Counted from the first letter of the stretch, positions 1-10,269 are shown. The stretch is DNA of 64,000 nt from Bacteroidales bacterium (GCA_016707785.1 JADJGZ010000002.1:301590-365589), one strand, 5' to 3'. A program made the numbers and translations. Notes: a model not told the origin generated them from the sequence alone.

Positions 1-10
1 GTATAAAATG

Positions 11-40
11 AAAGCCCGTCAGGATTATTTGACGGGCTTT
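11..40. terminator. Bidirectional hairpin terminator
   Basis: An 11-bp perfect stem (AAAGCCCGTCA / TGACGGGCTTT) with an 8-base loop lies 25 bases past the stop codon of the minus-strand peptidase gene. On the minus strand it is followed by a T-rich stretch. It could also serve a plus-strand gene left of the window. Confidence 0.75.
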
Positions 41-64
41 TAAATTGGGAAATCCTTCGTAGAA

Positions 65-1746
65 CTATTTAACGAACTGATCTGAATAGTATTTAGCTGT
101 TAACTTTTCACCGGTGGCTTTCTCAATCATTTCATTCCAATTCCAGCGGGCTCCCGGCATAAATACATTGTCAGTAAGATATTTGCCAACTTCGGTTTTT
201 CCATAATAACTCTGTTTGAAATCAGTTGACTTCAATACAGTTGCAGCGACATAATGATTTAATTGAGAGGCCAGAAGCTCACCCAGGAGGTAGTTGTGGT
301 AGTAGCAAGGAGACGTTGCGATATGAATTTTACTTGCCCAATCAGGTTGGTTACGGCCTTCAGGACGTTTAAGCATCTGGTATTTCTCCACAAGATCCCA
401 CCAAAGTTTATTCAGGTCCTGATCAGGATTATCATATAAACTTTTTTCGAACCGATACATCACCTGTGCCCAACGACTGAATGTGAGCTGTTCAAGACGC
501 AAAACTTTGAAGCTTTCATCTGCTACCTTTTTGGATTCAGATTCATCAGCCAGTTTCATGTCAAGCAAAAACTGAGGGTTGCTTGCCATTCTGCCGAAAA
601 ACATGGCAATGGCTTCGGTTGTAAAAGTATGAGCCGGGTTGCGCAATACAAACGGTAATTGCTGATCAATGTATTTATCATAATTCGCATGGCCAAACTC
701 GTGAAGCATGGTCCCCATCCAATTGTAATTTGGCTTGATATTGCATAAAACTCTTACATCTCCTTTGTTGTCGACATCTATACAATAGGCATGTTGATTC
801 TTACCTGGTTTTTCATAGAGATCACTGTTCTTTATCATATCAGAAATATCCAACCCGATACTGGTAAAATAATCCGTTGTCAGATTCTCAATGTTTTTGC
901 CTTTATAGTATTTATCCAGTTCAACACTATAAATTTCGGGGCTTCCTGGAAGAAACGGTTTTGGTAATGCCAGGGCATCAGGTTTTCTTTTGCAACATTT
1001 AATCTCTTTGTCAGGTATTCATCAATTTCACCTTTTAAACCGGCAAAAGCATCTTTAGTAAGGATATCAAGTTCATCAAAAATTTTACTTATTTCATCCG
1101 GGTCCTGTTCACTGAGTTTCAAACTCATCTCATGGTAATTATTGAATCCCAGTTCTTTGGCAATTTCATTGCGTTTTTTAACCAGGTTTTTGATGTCATC
1201 AGAAACCACGGTTCCAATTGCTTTATGGCCTTCCCAGGCTTTCTGTAATTCTTCTGAGTTCGTTGAGGTCTTGAGAACCTCTTCCACATCATTATCAGAA
1301 AGCTTTTTCCCATTCAATTCAGCTCTGAAATTGGAATATTTCTGTTCAATGGCTGTCTGCATTTTAATCACCTCATTCAACAAACTGGTATCCACCTGGT
1401 TGCTTAGATAACCATTGTAAAGAACCTCTAATTGACGTTTTAAAAGCTCATCATTAATGGTGTTTGACTCTTTAATTTTTTTCAGAACAGCAAAATCTTC
1501 TTTATTGGCAAAAACCTTGGTGAGTTCAATGCTGAGGTCTTCTGATTTTTTCCAGTCTTCTGATTTCCCGCTTAATGATGCATTCCAATAAGCGAGGTTC
1601 GACTCTTTCATTAGAGGCTGAACTGTTGAGTCGAAGCGGGTAATGAAGGCTTTGAGATCTTTTTCCATTTGTTCCTTTTTGTTGGTACATGAGCTGGTTA
1701 TCGATACAATGAGTATGACAGCCACAATCCAGTTTAATGATTTCAT
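65..1746 (-). pseudogene. M2-like zinc metallopeptidase lipoprotein, broken by one frameshift
   Basis: This is one gene in two frames: residues 1 to about 269 lie in one frame (880-1746) and the rest in another (65-853). The join is at a run of four C on the coding strand (938-941). One extra C there restores a continuous reading (QEAPEIYSVELDKYYKG), giving about 560 residues. The N-terminus is a lipoprotein signal with a probable lipobox cysteine near residue 20 (SITSSC). The zinc motif HEFGH is near residue 349, followed by a downstream TEAIAMFFG segment that carries the third ligand glutamate in angiotensin-converting-enzyme-like (M2) peptidases. It is expected to be an envelope-anchored peptidase trimming oligopeptides. 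M2 rather than M3 is a judgement from motif spacing. The lesion may be a sequencing error, so the gene may be intact in the cell. Confidence 0.8.
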
Positions 1747-1817
1747 CTTTTAAAGGTTAGGGTGAATTGATGATCTGTGAGTCCTATAGAAAATTATGCT
1801 ACTGAAAGATTTTTTAA

Positions 1818-3287
1818 CTATTCCACACTCCAGGTTACTCCCTCCTTGGTGTCTTTTACGGAAATTTTTAATCCGACCAGGCTGTCCCTGATTTGGTCGC
1901 TGGTAGGCCAGTCCTTGTTTGTACGGGCATTAGCCCTTATTTCAAGGATAAGTTTCATTAAACCATCAACCAATTCATTACTTGCTGAGTTGTCGGTTTC
2001 AGGAATCAGTCCCAGGATATCGAAGATGAAGGAAGTCAGTAGGCTTGTCAGTTTTTCAATATCACTTGCTGTCAGCATTTCCTTCTTATCATTGACTGAA
2101 TTGATAATTCTTACCCCTTCAAATAGATTGGCAATTACAATGGGTGTGTTAAGGTCATCATTCATTGCTTCATAGCACTTGCTCGCCAAATCATCGACAT
2201 TAACGGATGATGTGTCGGAAGGAGCCAGTTTTTTCAGGAGAAGCAATGCCTTCATCATTTTAGAGAATCCTTTTTCGGCTGCCTGCAATGCCTCATTACT
2301 GAAGTCAAGGGGACTGCGGTAATGAGCCATTAGGATAAAAAACCTGATGGTCATTGGGCTGTAAGCCTTTTCCAGGGAGGGATGTGTGCCGGAGAAGAAT
2401 TCTTCCAGGGTAATGAAATTCCCCAGTGATTTTCCCATCTTCTGCCCGTTAATGGTAATCATATTGTTATGCAGCCAGTATCGGGCCGGGGTTTTATGAT
2501 GGCAAACGGTACTTTGTGCGATTTCTGATTCGTGATGCGGGAAAAGTAAATCCATACCTCCTCCGTGAATATCGAATTGCTCTCCCAGGTATTTGGCACT
2601 CATTGCTGAACATTCCATATGCCAACCGGGAAATCCGTCACTCCAGGGTGAAGGCCAGCGCATAATATGCTCCGGTTGTGCTTTTTTCCAGAGGGCAAAA
2701 TCGAAACTATTGCGTTTTTCGTCCTGACCATCCAAGTCGCGGGTATTAGAGAGCAAGTCTTCTAGTATCCTGCCACTCAGAATCCCATATCTGTTTTCTT
2801 TATTATACTTTGCAACATCAAAATAAACAGAACCCTTGCTTTCATAGGCAAATCCGGCATCCAGAATTTGTTGAATCATTGCAATCTGTTCAATGATATG
2901 CCCTGAAGCCCTGGGCTCGATACTGGGCTTTTTAACATTCAGCTTTTCAATAAATTCATGATACCTGTCGCTATAAAACTGCACCACTTCCATCGGTTCG
3001 AGTTCTTCAAGCCGCGCTTTTTTTGCAATTTTATCTTCCCCTTCATCGGCATCATTCTCAAGATGCCCAACATCGGTAATGTTTCTTACATACCTTACCT
3101 TATAACCAAGGTGAAGCAAATAGCGGAAGACAATATCAAAGGTGACTGCCGGACGTGAGTGACCTAAATGAGCATCCCCATAAACGGTTGGACCGCAAAC
3201 ATACATTCCAACATGTCCTTCATGAATCGGGACAAACTTTTCCTTTGTGCGGCTTAAAGTATTGTATAAAAAGAGCGTATTTTCCAT
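1818..3287 (-). CDS. cysS: Cysteinyl-tRNA synthetase
   Basis: This is a class I aminoacyl-tRNA synthetase that charges tRNA-Cys in the cytoplasm. The signature HLGH (HIGH motif) is at residues 40-43 after the zinc-binding MYVCGPTVY segment, and KMGKS (KMSKS motif) is near residue 280. The HGGGMDLLFPHHESE segment, typical of CysRS, is also present. The 489 residues match the usual family length. The start ATG at 3287 lies about 18 bases after a good Bacteroidota -7 box (3305-3312), leaving a very short leader. Neighbouring genes are unrelated in function, so it is probably monocistronic. Confidence 0.97.
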   Translation of the reverse strand: MENTLFLYNTLSRTKEKFVPIHEGHVGMYVCGPTVYGDAHLGHSRPAVTFDIVFRYLLHLGYKVRYVRNITDVGHLENDADEGEDKIAKKARLEELEPMEVVQFYSDRYHEFIEKLNVKKPSIEPRASGHIIEQIAMIQQILDAGFAYESKGSVYFDVAKYNKENRYGILSGRILEDLLSNTRDLDGQDEKRNSFDFALWKKAQPEHIMRWPSPWSDGFPGWHMECSAMSAKYLGEQFDIHGGGMDLLFPHHESEIAQSTVCHHKTPARYWLHNNMITINGQKMGKSLGNFITLEEFFSGTHPSLEKAYSPMTIRFFILMAHYRSPLDFSNEALQAAEKGFSKMMKALLLLKKLAPSDTSSVNVDDLASKCYEAMNDDLNTPIVIANLFEGVRIINSVNDKKEMLTASDIEKLTSLLTSFIFDILGLIPETDNSASNELVDGLMKLILEIRANARTNKDWPTSDQIRDSLVGLKISVKDTKEGVTWSVE

Positions 3288-3304
3288 GACTCTGAAATAG
3301 AGTG

Positions 3305-3312
3305 CAAAGGTA
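3305..3312 (-). promoter_or_regulatory. -7 promoter box of cysS
   Basis: On the minus strand this reads TACCTTTG, a perfect match to the Bacteroidota TAnnTTTG -7 element, about 18 bases before the cysS ATG. No clear TTG -33 element was found at the expected spacing. Confidence 0.6.
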
Positions 3313-3327
3313 TCAAAATACGACTAT

Positions 3328-4731
3328 TTAGCGAGCTGTCTGTAAATTGTTGAGTTTAGCCTTGAGGTCTTCGATTTGCGCCTGCAGGGATTCAATTATT
3401 TCCTGTTGTTCCTGAACAGCTTTCAAAGCTATAACACTCATACCGGCGTAGTCCACAGTATATAGAACCTGATTGTCGCCACCATAGTAAACAAATTGAG
3501 GAAACAGCTCCTGCAATTCCTGAGCGATAAAGCCGGTGTAGCTCTTATCAGATTCCACATCTTTAAACTGGTAGGTTTTTGCCTGGAGTTTTTTCACTGA
3601 GGACAATACAGTCCCAAGGGTGTTAATATTGGTTTTAAGACTTTCGTCTGATACTGCAGTATAGGCGCCGGAAGCTGGGTCAATGGTAGCACGTTTAATG
3701 CCGGTGTGATAAAACTCAAAGAATCCTGTAGTGTTGGCTGAATACAGATTCCAATAATGGCCATTAGCGCCTTCATTTTGAATTCTCACCCCATCATTAC
3801 TGCCACCAAAGTTAGTATGAACAACATGCAATTCAGCCCTGGGAGGATGTCCGATAGCCACATTGTTAATTCCAATTCGTGGCTCACGCATTACCTCGAA
3901 TTCAATCCCCCATTTTCCAAGATTCTGACTATAAATACCGAGGGTAGAGTCAGGTTTTGACATTCCAAGGAAAGCCCTGTCAAATTCGTTATCCAGGGCA
4001 GAAAACCACATTCCGGGTGAATTATTGATATTCCCATCTGACCTAAATCGAGCTCTTCCAACAATGTCAAGGGGGAAGGAAGGATTTTCAAGGCCAATTC
4101 CCATATGGCCGGAACTCAGTTCAAAGGCAAACTTTCTACCTGAAGAGGATCTGAAATACATTACATCGGTAGTATCCTTATACTCAATTCCCCATGAAGG
4201 GAAACCAGGTGAATGGCTAATTACCATCCTGTCAGTGTTTTGTGTTCCGGATGAAAACATATAAATCATTGGGCTATTTATGCCGGCTGTTGCCGGGAAA
4301 CGAATACTGGCTTCATCATCGGTGAAGCTGACGGTCCCCTTTGTTCCTTCCACCTGGAACTTTTCTCCATTGCCGACTGTAAAAAGAGAAGCAGGCGTAG
4401 CATCTCCAATGCCAACATTACCTGTTGAATAGTAAATATTACTTCCCGAGGGTTGCCAGTATGAAGGTGATGAGGTAAGCTCGGTCCATGTTGCAGATTT
4501 ATAGAACCAGAATGTTCCGGTAGTTAGGTCATAAACCATTAGCCCTTCGGCAGGAGCTGCAATGGCAGTCCGTTGTGCGGTTGTCATTCTCGGAATTAAA
4601 AGGCCTTTATTAGTGCTTTTAATGTCGAACATAGCCGAGGCTGACGGAAGACTGCCGTCCAGATTAATGGCTACCTGGGAAAAAGCGCTGAAACCTGTCA
4701 ATATTAAAATTAAAGCGAAAATCTTCTTCAT
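3328..4731 (-). CDS. Exported protein with C-terminal S74 chaperone-like domain
   Basis: The start was set at the ATG at 4731 because it opens a clear signal peptide (MKKIFALILILTGFSAFSQ); an upstream in-frame ATG at 4794 would put extra residues in front of it. The protein has 467 residues. The middle is low-similarity beta-rich sequence with repeated phrases such as GNVGIGDATPASLF and GHMGIGLENPSFPL, as in Bacteroidota surface proteins. The C-terminal ~100 residues (from SDESLKTNI) resemble the intramolecular chaperone of endosialidase (peptidase S74) and end in a coiled coil (about residues 435-465). In this family the tail trimerises the fibre and then self-cleaves. No phage genes surround it, so a cell-surface role is inferred. 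The ligand is unknown. Confidence 0.8.
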   Translation of the reverse strand: MKKIFALILILTGFSAFSQVAINLDGSLPSASAMFDIKSTNKGLLIPRMTTAQRTAIAAPAEGLMVYDLTTGTFWFYKSATWTELTSSPSYWQPSGSNIYYSTGNVGIGDATPASLFTVGNGEKFQVEGTKGTVSFTDDEASIRFPATAGINSPMIYMFSSGTQNTDRMVISHSPGFPSWGIEYKDTTDVMYFRSSSGRKFAFELSSGHMGIGLENPSFPLDIVGRARFRSDGNINNSPGMWFSALDNEFDRAFLGMSKPDSTLGIYSQNLGKWGIEFEVMREPRIGINNVAIGHPPRAELHVVHTNFGGSNDGVRIQNEGANGHYWNLYSANTTGFFEFYHTGIKRATIDPASGAYTAVSDESLKTNINTLGTVLSSVKKLQAKTYQFKDVESDKSYTGFIAQELQELFPQFVYYGGDNQVLYTVDYAGMSVIALKAVQEQQEIIESLQAQIEDLKAKLNNLQTAR

Positions 4732-5034
4732 GATAAAGGGTTTAAGGTTATAGCCAATAAATGATGGAGATGATTTTTCAGAAATGACAATCATATACAG
4801 TGATATAGTATAATGCTGTTTTTCCTGTTATTCTCTGACTTGATATTAACAGAGAACCGATTAAGTTGTTCGGAGTCCTTAGAAATGCGAAAAGCTATTA
4901 AAATGGCAGACAAATATTACTGAACCACTTAAAGGCTGAGTAATTTTACTTTTTTCTGCACTGACCTGGAATTGATCTGCTAGGGGTCACGGTCCAGCAG
5001 GTTTAACCGGAAACGCTTTCAATCAGTGTTTTAG
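4732..5034. other. Intergenic region without recognised features
   Basis: About 300 bases separate the S74-tailed gene and the carbon-starvation transporter gene, both on the minus strand. I see no RNA gene, strong hairpin or repeat. Confidence 0.5.
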
Positions 5035-6465
5035 TTATTTCTTTTCAAGGGAGGTCTTGCTCTTAGTTACATACATAATAAATGCCATTAGGCTAAGAAA
5101 AGCAATCGAAGCCCCCGTGATATTACCAATTGCCGGTTTTAGTGATAAGCCTTCCGGAGCAACTACAATATAAGAGGTTACAACAGCCGTCATAAAAACT
5201 GCCGGAATTAGCATTACCCAGTATAGCTTTCTCTCTTTGAAAAGATAAACAGTGATTGTCCATAGTACAATCGTTGCCAAAGTTTGGTTTGACCATGCCA
5301 TGTACCTCCAGATGATGGAGAAATCCACCTGAGTGAGTAAAAAACCTAAGATAAACAGGGGGACTGTAATGTATAACCTGTTCCTGATGATATCCTGGCG
5401 CAGGTTTATGAAATCGGCTACAATGAGACGTGCAGACCTGAAAGCAGTATCCCCGGATGTTATGGGTGCGGCAACTACCCCAATGATAGCTAAAACGCCA
5501 CCAAATTTACCCAATAGTGAATTTGAGATTTCATTAACAATCCAGGCTGCATTTCCATGATGTTCGGCCAGCACCCCGTTTAATTGCCTTACCCCTCCAA
5601 AGAAACTCATGGCAACTGCAGCCCAAATAAGCGCCACCAGGCCTTCAGTGATCATAGCACCATAAAACACTCTTCTGCCATATTTCTCATTGGTTATGCA
5701 CCTTGCCATCAATGGTGACTGTGTGGAGTGAAAGCCTGAAATGGCCCCGCAGGCGATGGTGACAAACAGCATTGGGAAAATTGGGAATGTTTCTGCCTGG
5801 GCATTCATATTTTTAAGAGAGAGTTCTGGAATAGGTAAGCCATTGAATATCATTGTTCCGGCAATACCGACAGCCATGAATAACATGGCAAACCCAAAAA
5901 AAGGATAGATCCTTCCTATAAGTTTATCAATAGGGATCAAAGTAGCCAGGACATAATAGATAAAAATCAGGACAGCCCATTTTGTCACATCCATGAATCC
6001 CGGAGTAAGCCCAGTCAGGATTTTAGCCGGGCCTATAATGAAAACCGCTCCAACTAATATCATCATCGCTACAGTAAAAACCCTCATAAACTGTTTTGTG
6101 CCATTCCCCATGATTTTCCCAACGATTTCAGGGATACTGAGGCCATTCATTCTTAACGACATCATTCCCGAGAAATAATCATGCGCCGCTCCGGCAAAAA
6201 TGCATCCCAGTACAATCCAAAGGAAAGCAACAGGACCCCATGCAGCACCTGCTATTGCGCCAAAAATAGGTCCAAGACCTGCTATATTGAGAAATTGGAT
6301 AAGGAAGATTTTACCCCACTTCATAGGGACAAAATCCACGCCATCATTCATGGTTTCAGCGGGTGTTTTACGGCTGGTATTAATGCCAAACACTCGCTCA
6401 ATAAATTTTCCATAAAGGAAGTAGCCGGCAATCAAAAGAAAGATTGAAAAAAAGAATGTAATCAT
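5035..6465 (-). CDS. cstA: CstA-family carbon starvation / peptide or pyruvate transporter
   Basis: This is a polytopic inner-membrane protein of 476 residues with many hydrophobic segments. The N-terminal CstA-family sequence is clear: GKFIERVFGI, then ETMNDGVDFVP, then a GPIFGAIAGAAWGP stretch and GAAHDYFSG. It is the short CstA form common in Bacteroidota, lacking the long C-terminus of the E. coli protein. Characterised relatives import peptides or pyruvate; the substrate here cannot be read from sequence. A -7 box (6499-6506) precedes the start by about 34 bases, so it has its own promoter. It fits the peptide-using theme of the window. Confidence 0.9.
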   Translation of the reverse strand: MITFFFSIFLLIAGYFLYGKFIERVFGINTSRKTPAETMNDGVDFVPMKWGKIFLIQFLNIAGLGPIFGAIAGAAWGPVAFLWIVLGCIFAGAAHDYFSGMMSLRMNGLSIPEIVGKIMGNGTKQFMRVFTVAMMILVGAVFIIGPAKILTGLTPGFMDVTKWAVLIFIYYVLATLIPIDKLIGRIYPFFGFAMLFMAVGIAGTMIFNGLPIPELSLKNMNAQAETFPIFPMLFVTIACGAISGFHSTQSPLMARCITNEKYGRRVFYGAMITEGLVALIWAAVAMSFFGGVRQLNGVLAEHHGNAAWIVNEISNSLLGKFGGVLAIIGVVAAPITSGDTAFRSARLIVADFINLRQDIIRNRLYITVPLFILGFLLTQVDFSIIWRYMAWSNQTLATIVLWTITVYLFKERKLYWVMLIPAVFMTAVVTSYIVVAPEGLSLKPAIGNITGASIAFLSLMAFIMYVTKSKTSLEKK

Positions 6466-6498
6466 TAACAGGGCCCTATTAAATTCGCGATTTTACCT

Positions 6499-6506
6499 CA
6501 AAAATA
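6499..6506 (-). promoter_or_regulatory. -7 promoter box of cstA
   Basis: On the minus strand it reads TATTTTTG, matching TAnnTTTG, about 34 bases upstream of the cstA start. No matching -33 TTG was seen, so this is a partial promoter call. Confidence 0.5.
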
Positions 6507-6628
6507 ATAATTCTGTTTAATGGTAGAATGGGCTGGAACAATAGTTACCAACCGTTGGTTTATAAGAAAACAGCTGTTTAAGGGAATAGCTGACAGATTC
6601 CCGGGTTGAATAAAGATAACTGGGAAAA

Positions 6629-7150
6629 TTAGAATAAAGCAGCAACCATCTCCCCGTCACGACTGGTCATTACAGCCAGGTACCATCCCAAAACCACCAT
6701 CCAGGGCATTTCCGGTGTTTCTGCAGCGGGTTTCAGAATATCTAATTGGGAATGAAGTTTAAATCCACTAATGTTTGTGTAACGAATGAGAGCCATACCG
6801 GCTTCATTGGTAAATTCAAATTGTGAATGCCAGAAGTTTGAGTTAGCCTGAAAAAGCCTGCCGTCGGCCAGTTGAAGCGTACCCCCACCACTCCAGGTAT
6901 TATTTCTAAAGATTCCCATATTCGTGGGGTTATCTTTCAACCTGACAGTGACGTGAGTATTAAGGAATCCCTCTCGCTTGAATGTCCAGGTGCCTTCAGC
7001 AATCGTACCTTCAGCCAGGGATCCAAAACTGTTTTTGAAAACTAAAGTGGCCAGAACCTCTTCGCTATATTTGAGTTCAAATGCCGGTGCCATCAGGTGA
7101 GGCTGCCGCCATTGTAAAGGCAAGCCAACTAATTGGGTTAATGATCTCAT
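6629..7150 (-). CDS. Uncharacterised beta-rich protein
   Basis: The protein has 173 residues, no signal peptide and no certain membrane segment, although the C-terminal MPWMVVLGWYLAVM is hydrophobic. The sequence alternates short hydrophobic and polar stretches with several W and F residues (GTWTFKREG, NNTWSGGGTLQLADG, ANSNFWHSQFEF), suggesting an antiparallel beta barrel or sandwich. The spacing loosely recalls the tubby/LURP-one-related fold, but this is only an impression. It stands alone between the carbon-starvation transporter and the beta-CASP nuclease genes on the same strand. I do not recognise its function. Confidence 0.65.
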   Translation of the reverse strand: MRSLTQLVGLPLQWRQPHLMAPAFELKYSEEVLATLVFKNSFGSLAEGTIAEGTWTFKREGFLNTHVTVRLKDNPTNMGIFRNNTWSGGGTLQLADGRLFQANSNFWHSQFEFTNEAGMALIRYTNISGFKLHSQLDILKPAAETPEMPWMVVLGWYLAVMTSRDGEMVAALF

Positions 7151-7218
7151 GAGATTCAGTTGTTTTTCTAAAGGTACAAAAAAAACATCCTGAAAGCAAC
7201 TTACTGGCCTGATGAAGT

Positions 7219-8619
7219 TTATAGATTTATTTCGGTACCGGCAGCTGGTATTGTGATTTGCCGGAATCCGTTTTCGTATAATTTTCTGCTGTAGAATTCC
7301 TGGGATTCATACTCTCCATGGACCAGGAATACCTGTTTGATCTGTTTGGGATCCTGGCAACCTAAATAATCGATCATTTCCTGGTAATCACCATGACCGG
7401 AGAAGGCTTCAATGCGCTCAACAGTTGCTCTCACCGGATGTTTGACTCCAAAAATGGAAACCATATCTGTACCGGATAAAATCCTTGCTCCCAGGGTTGA
7501 AGGAGAACAATACCCTACGGCAAGAATGGTGTTTAAAGGATTTTCTATATTATTGGCTAAATGATGTTTGATCCGGCCGGCTTCCATCATTCCTGATGCA
7601 GAGATGATTACACATGGATTTTTATTTGAATTGAGCCGTTTCGACTCTTCCGGGCGTTTCAGGTAAAATAATGAGCCAAAACCAAAAGGATCTGAGTCGT
7701 GAATCATCACATCATGTACATCATCATTCAGGTTGTCAGTATGCATCCGGAAGATTTCTGTTGCATTTACCGCAAGTGGGCTGTCCACATAGATGTTGAT
7801 TTTAGGCAGTTTCCCCTCATTGAAAAAGTTATTCAAAGCATAAACAACTTCCTGAGTTCTTCCGATAGCAAATGATGGAATGATGACCTTCCCGCCCTTT
7901 TCTACGCATGTTTCCCTGATTACACGAAGCAACTCCGTTTCTGCTTCCTGCATCTTTGGGTGAAGTCTGTTGCCATAAGTGGACTCAGTTATCAGGTAGT
8001 CGCATTGCGGAAAAGGTTGAGGTGATTTTAATATCCTGTTTTCAGGACGTCCAATATCACCTGTATATGCCAGTCGTGTGGTGATGCCATTTTCTGTAAT
8101 TTCTAAAAAAGCAACACCACTTCCAAGCATATGGCCGGTATTGATAAACTTTACAGTGGTATTCTCATCAATTTTCAGTTTTCGGTTGTAAGCGATCCCG
8201 ATAAATAATTCCATGCATAGCTTTGCTTCGCTTTCAGTATAAATTGGCTCAACAGGGTCTAATCCCTTGTCGGTTCTTCTTTTATTGAACCATTTTACAT
8301 CATGTTCCTGGATATGACCACTATCGGCTAGCATGATAGCGCATAAATCCCTGGTAGCATTTGTGCAAATTACTGACCCCCTGAATCCCAATTTATAAAC
8401 AAAAGGAATAAGCCCGGAATGATCAATATGTGCATGTGTTAGAATAATATGATCAATTTCGGAAGGGTCAAACCCGAGATTCCTGTTCATGGCATCAGTT
8501 TCCATTCCCTTCCCCTGGAACATCCCGCAATCCAGGAGTATTTTTTTGCCTTGCCCGGTTGTGATAAGATGTTTACTTCCTGTTACTTCTCTTGCTGCAC
8601 CCAGAAATTTGATTTTCAT
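7219..8619 (-). CDS. Beta-CASP metallo-beta-lactamase nuclease (RNA-processing type)
   Basis: The protein has 466 residues. The N-terminal metallo-beta-lactamase core carries the zinc motif THAHIDHSG (near residue 63), with later ligands in NTGHMLGSG and YTGDIGRP. A beta-CASP domain sits in the middle (IIPSFAIGRTQEVVYAL), and the C-terminal half has the family's ISASGMMEAGRIKHHL and FSGHGDY motifs. This architecture is that of CPSF-73-like RNA endonuclease/exonucleases found in many bacteria, so it most likely cuts or trims RNA in the cytoplasm. Length and motif order are complete. It is transcribed away from cstA's neighbourhood as a single gene. Confidence 0.9.
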   Translation of the reverse strand: MKIKFLGAAREVTGSKHLITTGQGKKILLDCGMFQGKGMETDAMNRNLGFDPSEIDHIILTHAHIDHSGLIPFVYKLGFRGSVICTNATRDLCAIMLADSGHIQEHDVKWFNKRRTDKGLDPVEPIYTESEAKLCMELFIGIAYNRKLKIDENTTVKFINTGHMLGSGVAFLEITENGITTRLAYTGDIGRPENRILKSPQPFPQCDYLITESTYGNRLHPKMQEAETELLRVIRETCVEKGGKVIIPSFAIGRTQEVVYALNNFFNEGKLPKINIYVDSPLAVNATEIFRMHTDNLNDDVHDVMIHDSDPFGFGSLFYLKRPEESKRLNSNKNPCVIISASGMMEAGRIKHHLANNIENPLNTILAVGYCSPSTLGARILSGTDMVSIFGVKHPVRATVERIEAFSGHGDYQEMIDYLGCQDPKQIKQVFLVHGEYESQEFYSRKLYENGFRQITIPAAGTEINL

Positions 8620-8769
8620 AGTAGTAATTCTGTTTATTGGGAAAAATTATAAGAGTTTATCGTATTCAAACTTACTTAAAATCAGCATACCCCATCTATT
8701 GTTCCATGAATATGGTTTATCAGGTCTAAAGTTCCCGGCTCACAATGCACTTGTTTTAACCGGAAAACA

Positions 8770-8797
8770 GAGAAAGCTGCCAAAAAGCAGCTTTCTC
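8770..8797 (-). terminator. Hairpin terminator after kbl
   Basis: An 11-bp stem (GAGAAAGCTGC / GCAGCTTTCTC) with a 6-base loop lies 60 bases past the kbl stop on the minus strand, followed by a modest T-rich tail. It separates kbl from the beta-CASP nuclease gene. Confidence 0.65.
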
Positions 8798-8856
8798 ACA
8801 CTTAACTTGCGGTTGGTTATGCGAGCACCTGAATTGTAAATGGATTACTCGTCAGA

Positions 8857-10046
8857 TTATTTTAATACGCCTAATTCTTTTCCGACTTTAGTAAATGCAG
8901 CAATACATTTATCAAGATGTTCACGTTCGTGAGCTGCAGATATCTGAACCCGGATTCGTGCTTGCCCTTTAGGTACAACAGGATAGTAGAATCCAATTAC
9001 ATAGATCCCCTCGTTTAGGAGTTTAGCGGCCATTTCCTGGCTAAGTTTTGCATCATAGAGCATTACAGCGCAGATTGCACTTTGTGTAGGTTTAACATCA
9101 AATCCGGCTTCAACCATTTTGGTTGAAAAATATGCAGTATTGGTATGCAGTTTATCCTGGAGTTCATTGGTTTCACTCATCATATCAAACATCTTTATCC
9201 CGGCGGCTGCTACCATTGGAGGGATAGAGTTTGAGAAAAGATATGGGCGTGAACGCTGGCGTAAAAGGTCAATAATTTCCTTCTTGCCTGTTGTAAATCC
9301 ACCAATTGCACCACCGAAAGCTTTACCCAGGGTACCTGTGATAATTTCGATTTTACCGCGAAGGTTATGAAGTTCAGTAACCCCACGACCTGTTTGTCCA
9401 ACTACACCTGCCGAATGGCACTCATCTACCATGATCATAGCATCGTATTTCTGTGCCAGTTCATAGATTTTATCCATTTTAGCTACATTGCCATCCATTG
9501 AAAAGACACCATCGGTAACGATAAGCCTGAATCGTTGAGCCTGAGCCTGTTTGAGTTGTTCTTCAAGGTCTGCCATGTCAGCATTGGCATAACGGTACCG
9601 TACAGCCTTGCATAAACGCACTCCATCAATAATTGAAGCATGGTTCAGAGCATCTGAAATAATTGCATCTTCTTCTCCAAGCAGGGGTTCAAAAACGCCA
9701 CCGTTAGCATCAAAACAGGCAGCATAAAGAATAGTATCTTCTGTGCCAAAAAATTCTGCAATCTTGGCTTCCAGTTTTTTATGCAAATCCTGGGTTCCAC
9801 AGATAAAACGGACAGATGACAACCCATATCCGTGTGAATCAAGAGCTTCCTTAGCCGCTGCAATCAATTTGGGGTTATTTGACAAACCAAGGTAATTATT
9901 GGCACAAAAATTCAGTACTTCAGCTCCGGAATTGACGGTAATCTCAGCACCCTGTGGGAGGTAATTACTCTTTCGTTTTTAAATAAACCAGCTTCCTTAA
10001 TGTCGGTAAGCTCTTTCTGAAGATGGGATTGCATGCGATCGTACAT
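8857..10046 (-). pseudogene. kbl: Glycine C-acetyltransferase (2-amino-3-ketobutyrate CoA ligase), one-base frameshift near the N-terminus
   Basis: This PLP enzyme splits 2-amino-3-ketobutyrate with CoA into glycine and acetyl-CoA, the second step of threonine breakdown. The true start is the ATG at 10046 (MYDRMQSHLQKELTDIKEAG), in a different frame from the main body (8857-9885 and upstream). Adding one C to the coding-strand CCC run at 9956-9958 joins them as ITSPQGAEITVNSGAEVLNF and gives 396 residues, the normal family length. NFCANNYLGLSNNP, the DECHSAG segment and the PLP-lysine motif TLGKAFGGAIGG are present. The gene diverges from the threonine dehydrogenase gene (10346 onward), supporting the assignment. 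The frameshift is probably a sequencing error. Confidence 0.9.
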
Positions 10047-10100
10047 AACAATGTCTTTTTTATGGGGTTAAACTCTATTGTTTATTGATTAACAGTGGCG

Positions 10101-10108
10101 CAAAGATA
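10101..10108 (-). promoter_or_regulatory. -7 promoter box of kbl
   Basis: On the minus strand this reads TATCTTTG, a perfect TAnnTTTG match, 55 bases before the corrected kbl start at 10046. It supports that start over any start inside the main reading frame near 9885. Confidence 0.6.
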
Positions 10109-10269
10109 AATATTTGTTATTATCTGCCGGGGTATTAAAGTTAAATTGATCATAATAAAAATCTTGTCGGATATTAGCCCTGAAATTCTTCTTCATAATT
10201 AGAATTGTGTTTTATAAGTATCTTATAAATAGCATATTACAATATTTCTCAAGAGATTGGATAATTAGG

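Noticed and set aside
3328..4731. Phage tail fibre or prophage
   Set aside because: The S74-like tail alone is found on many Bacteroidota surface proteins; no phage structural, integrase or lysis genes surround it.
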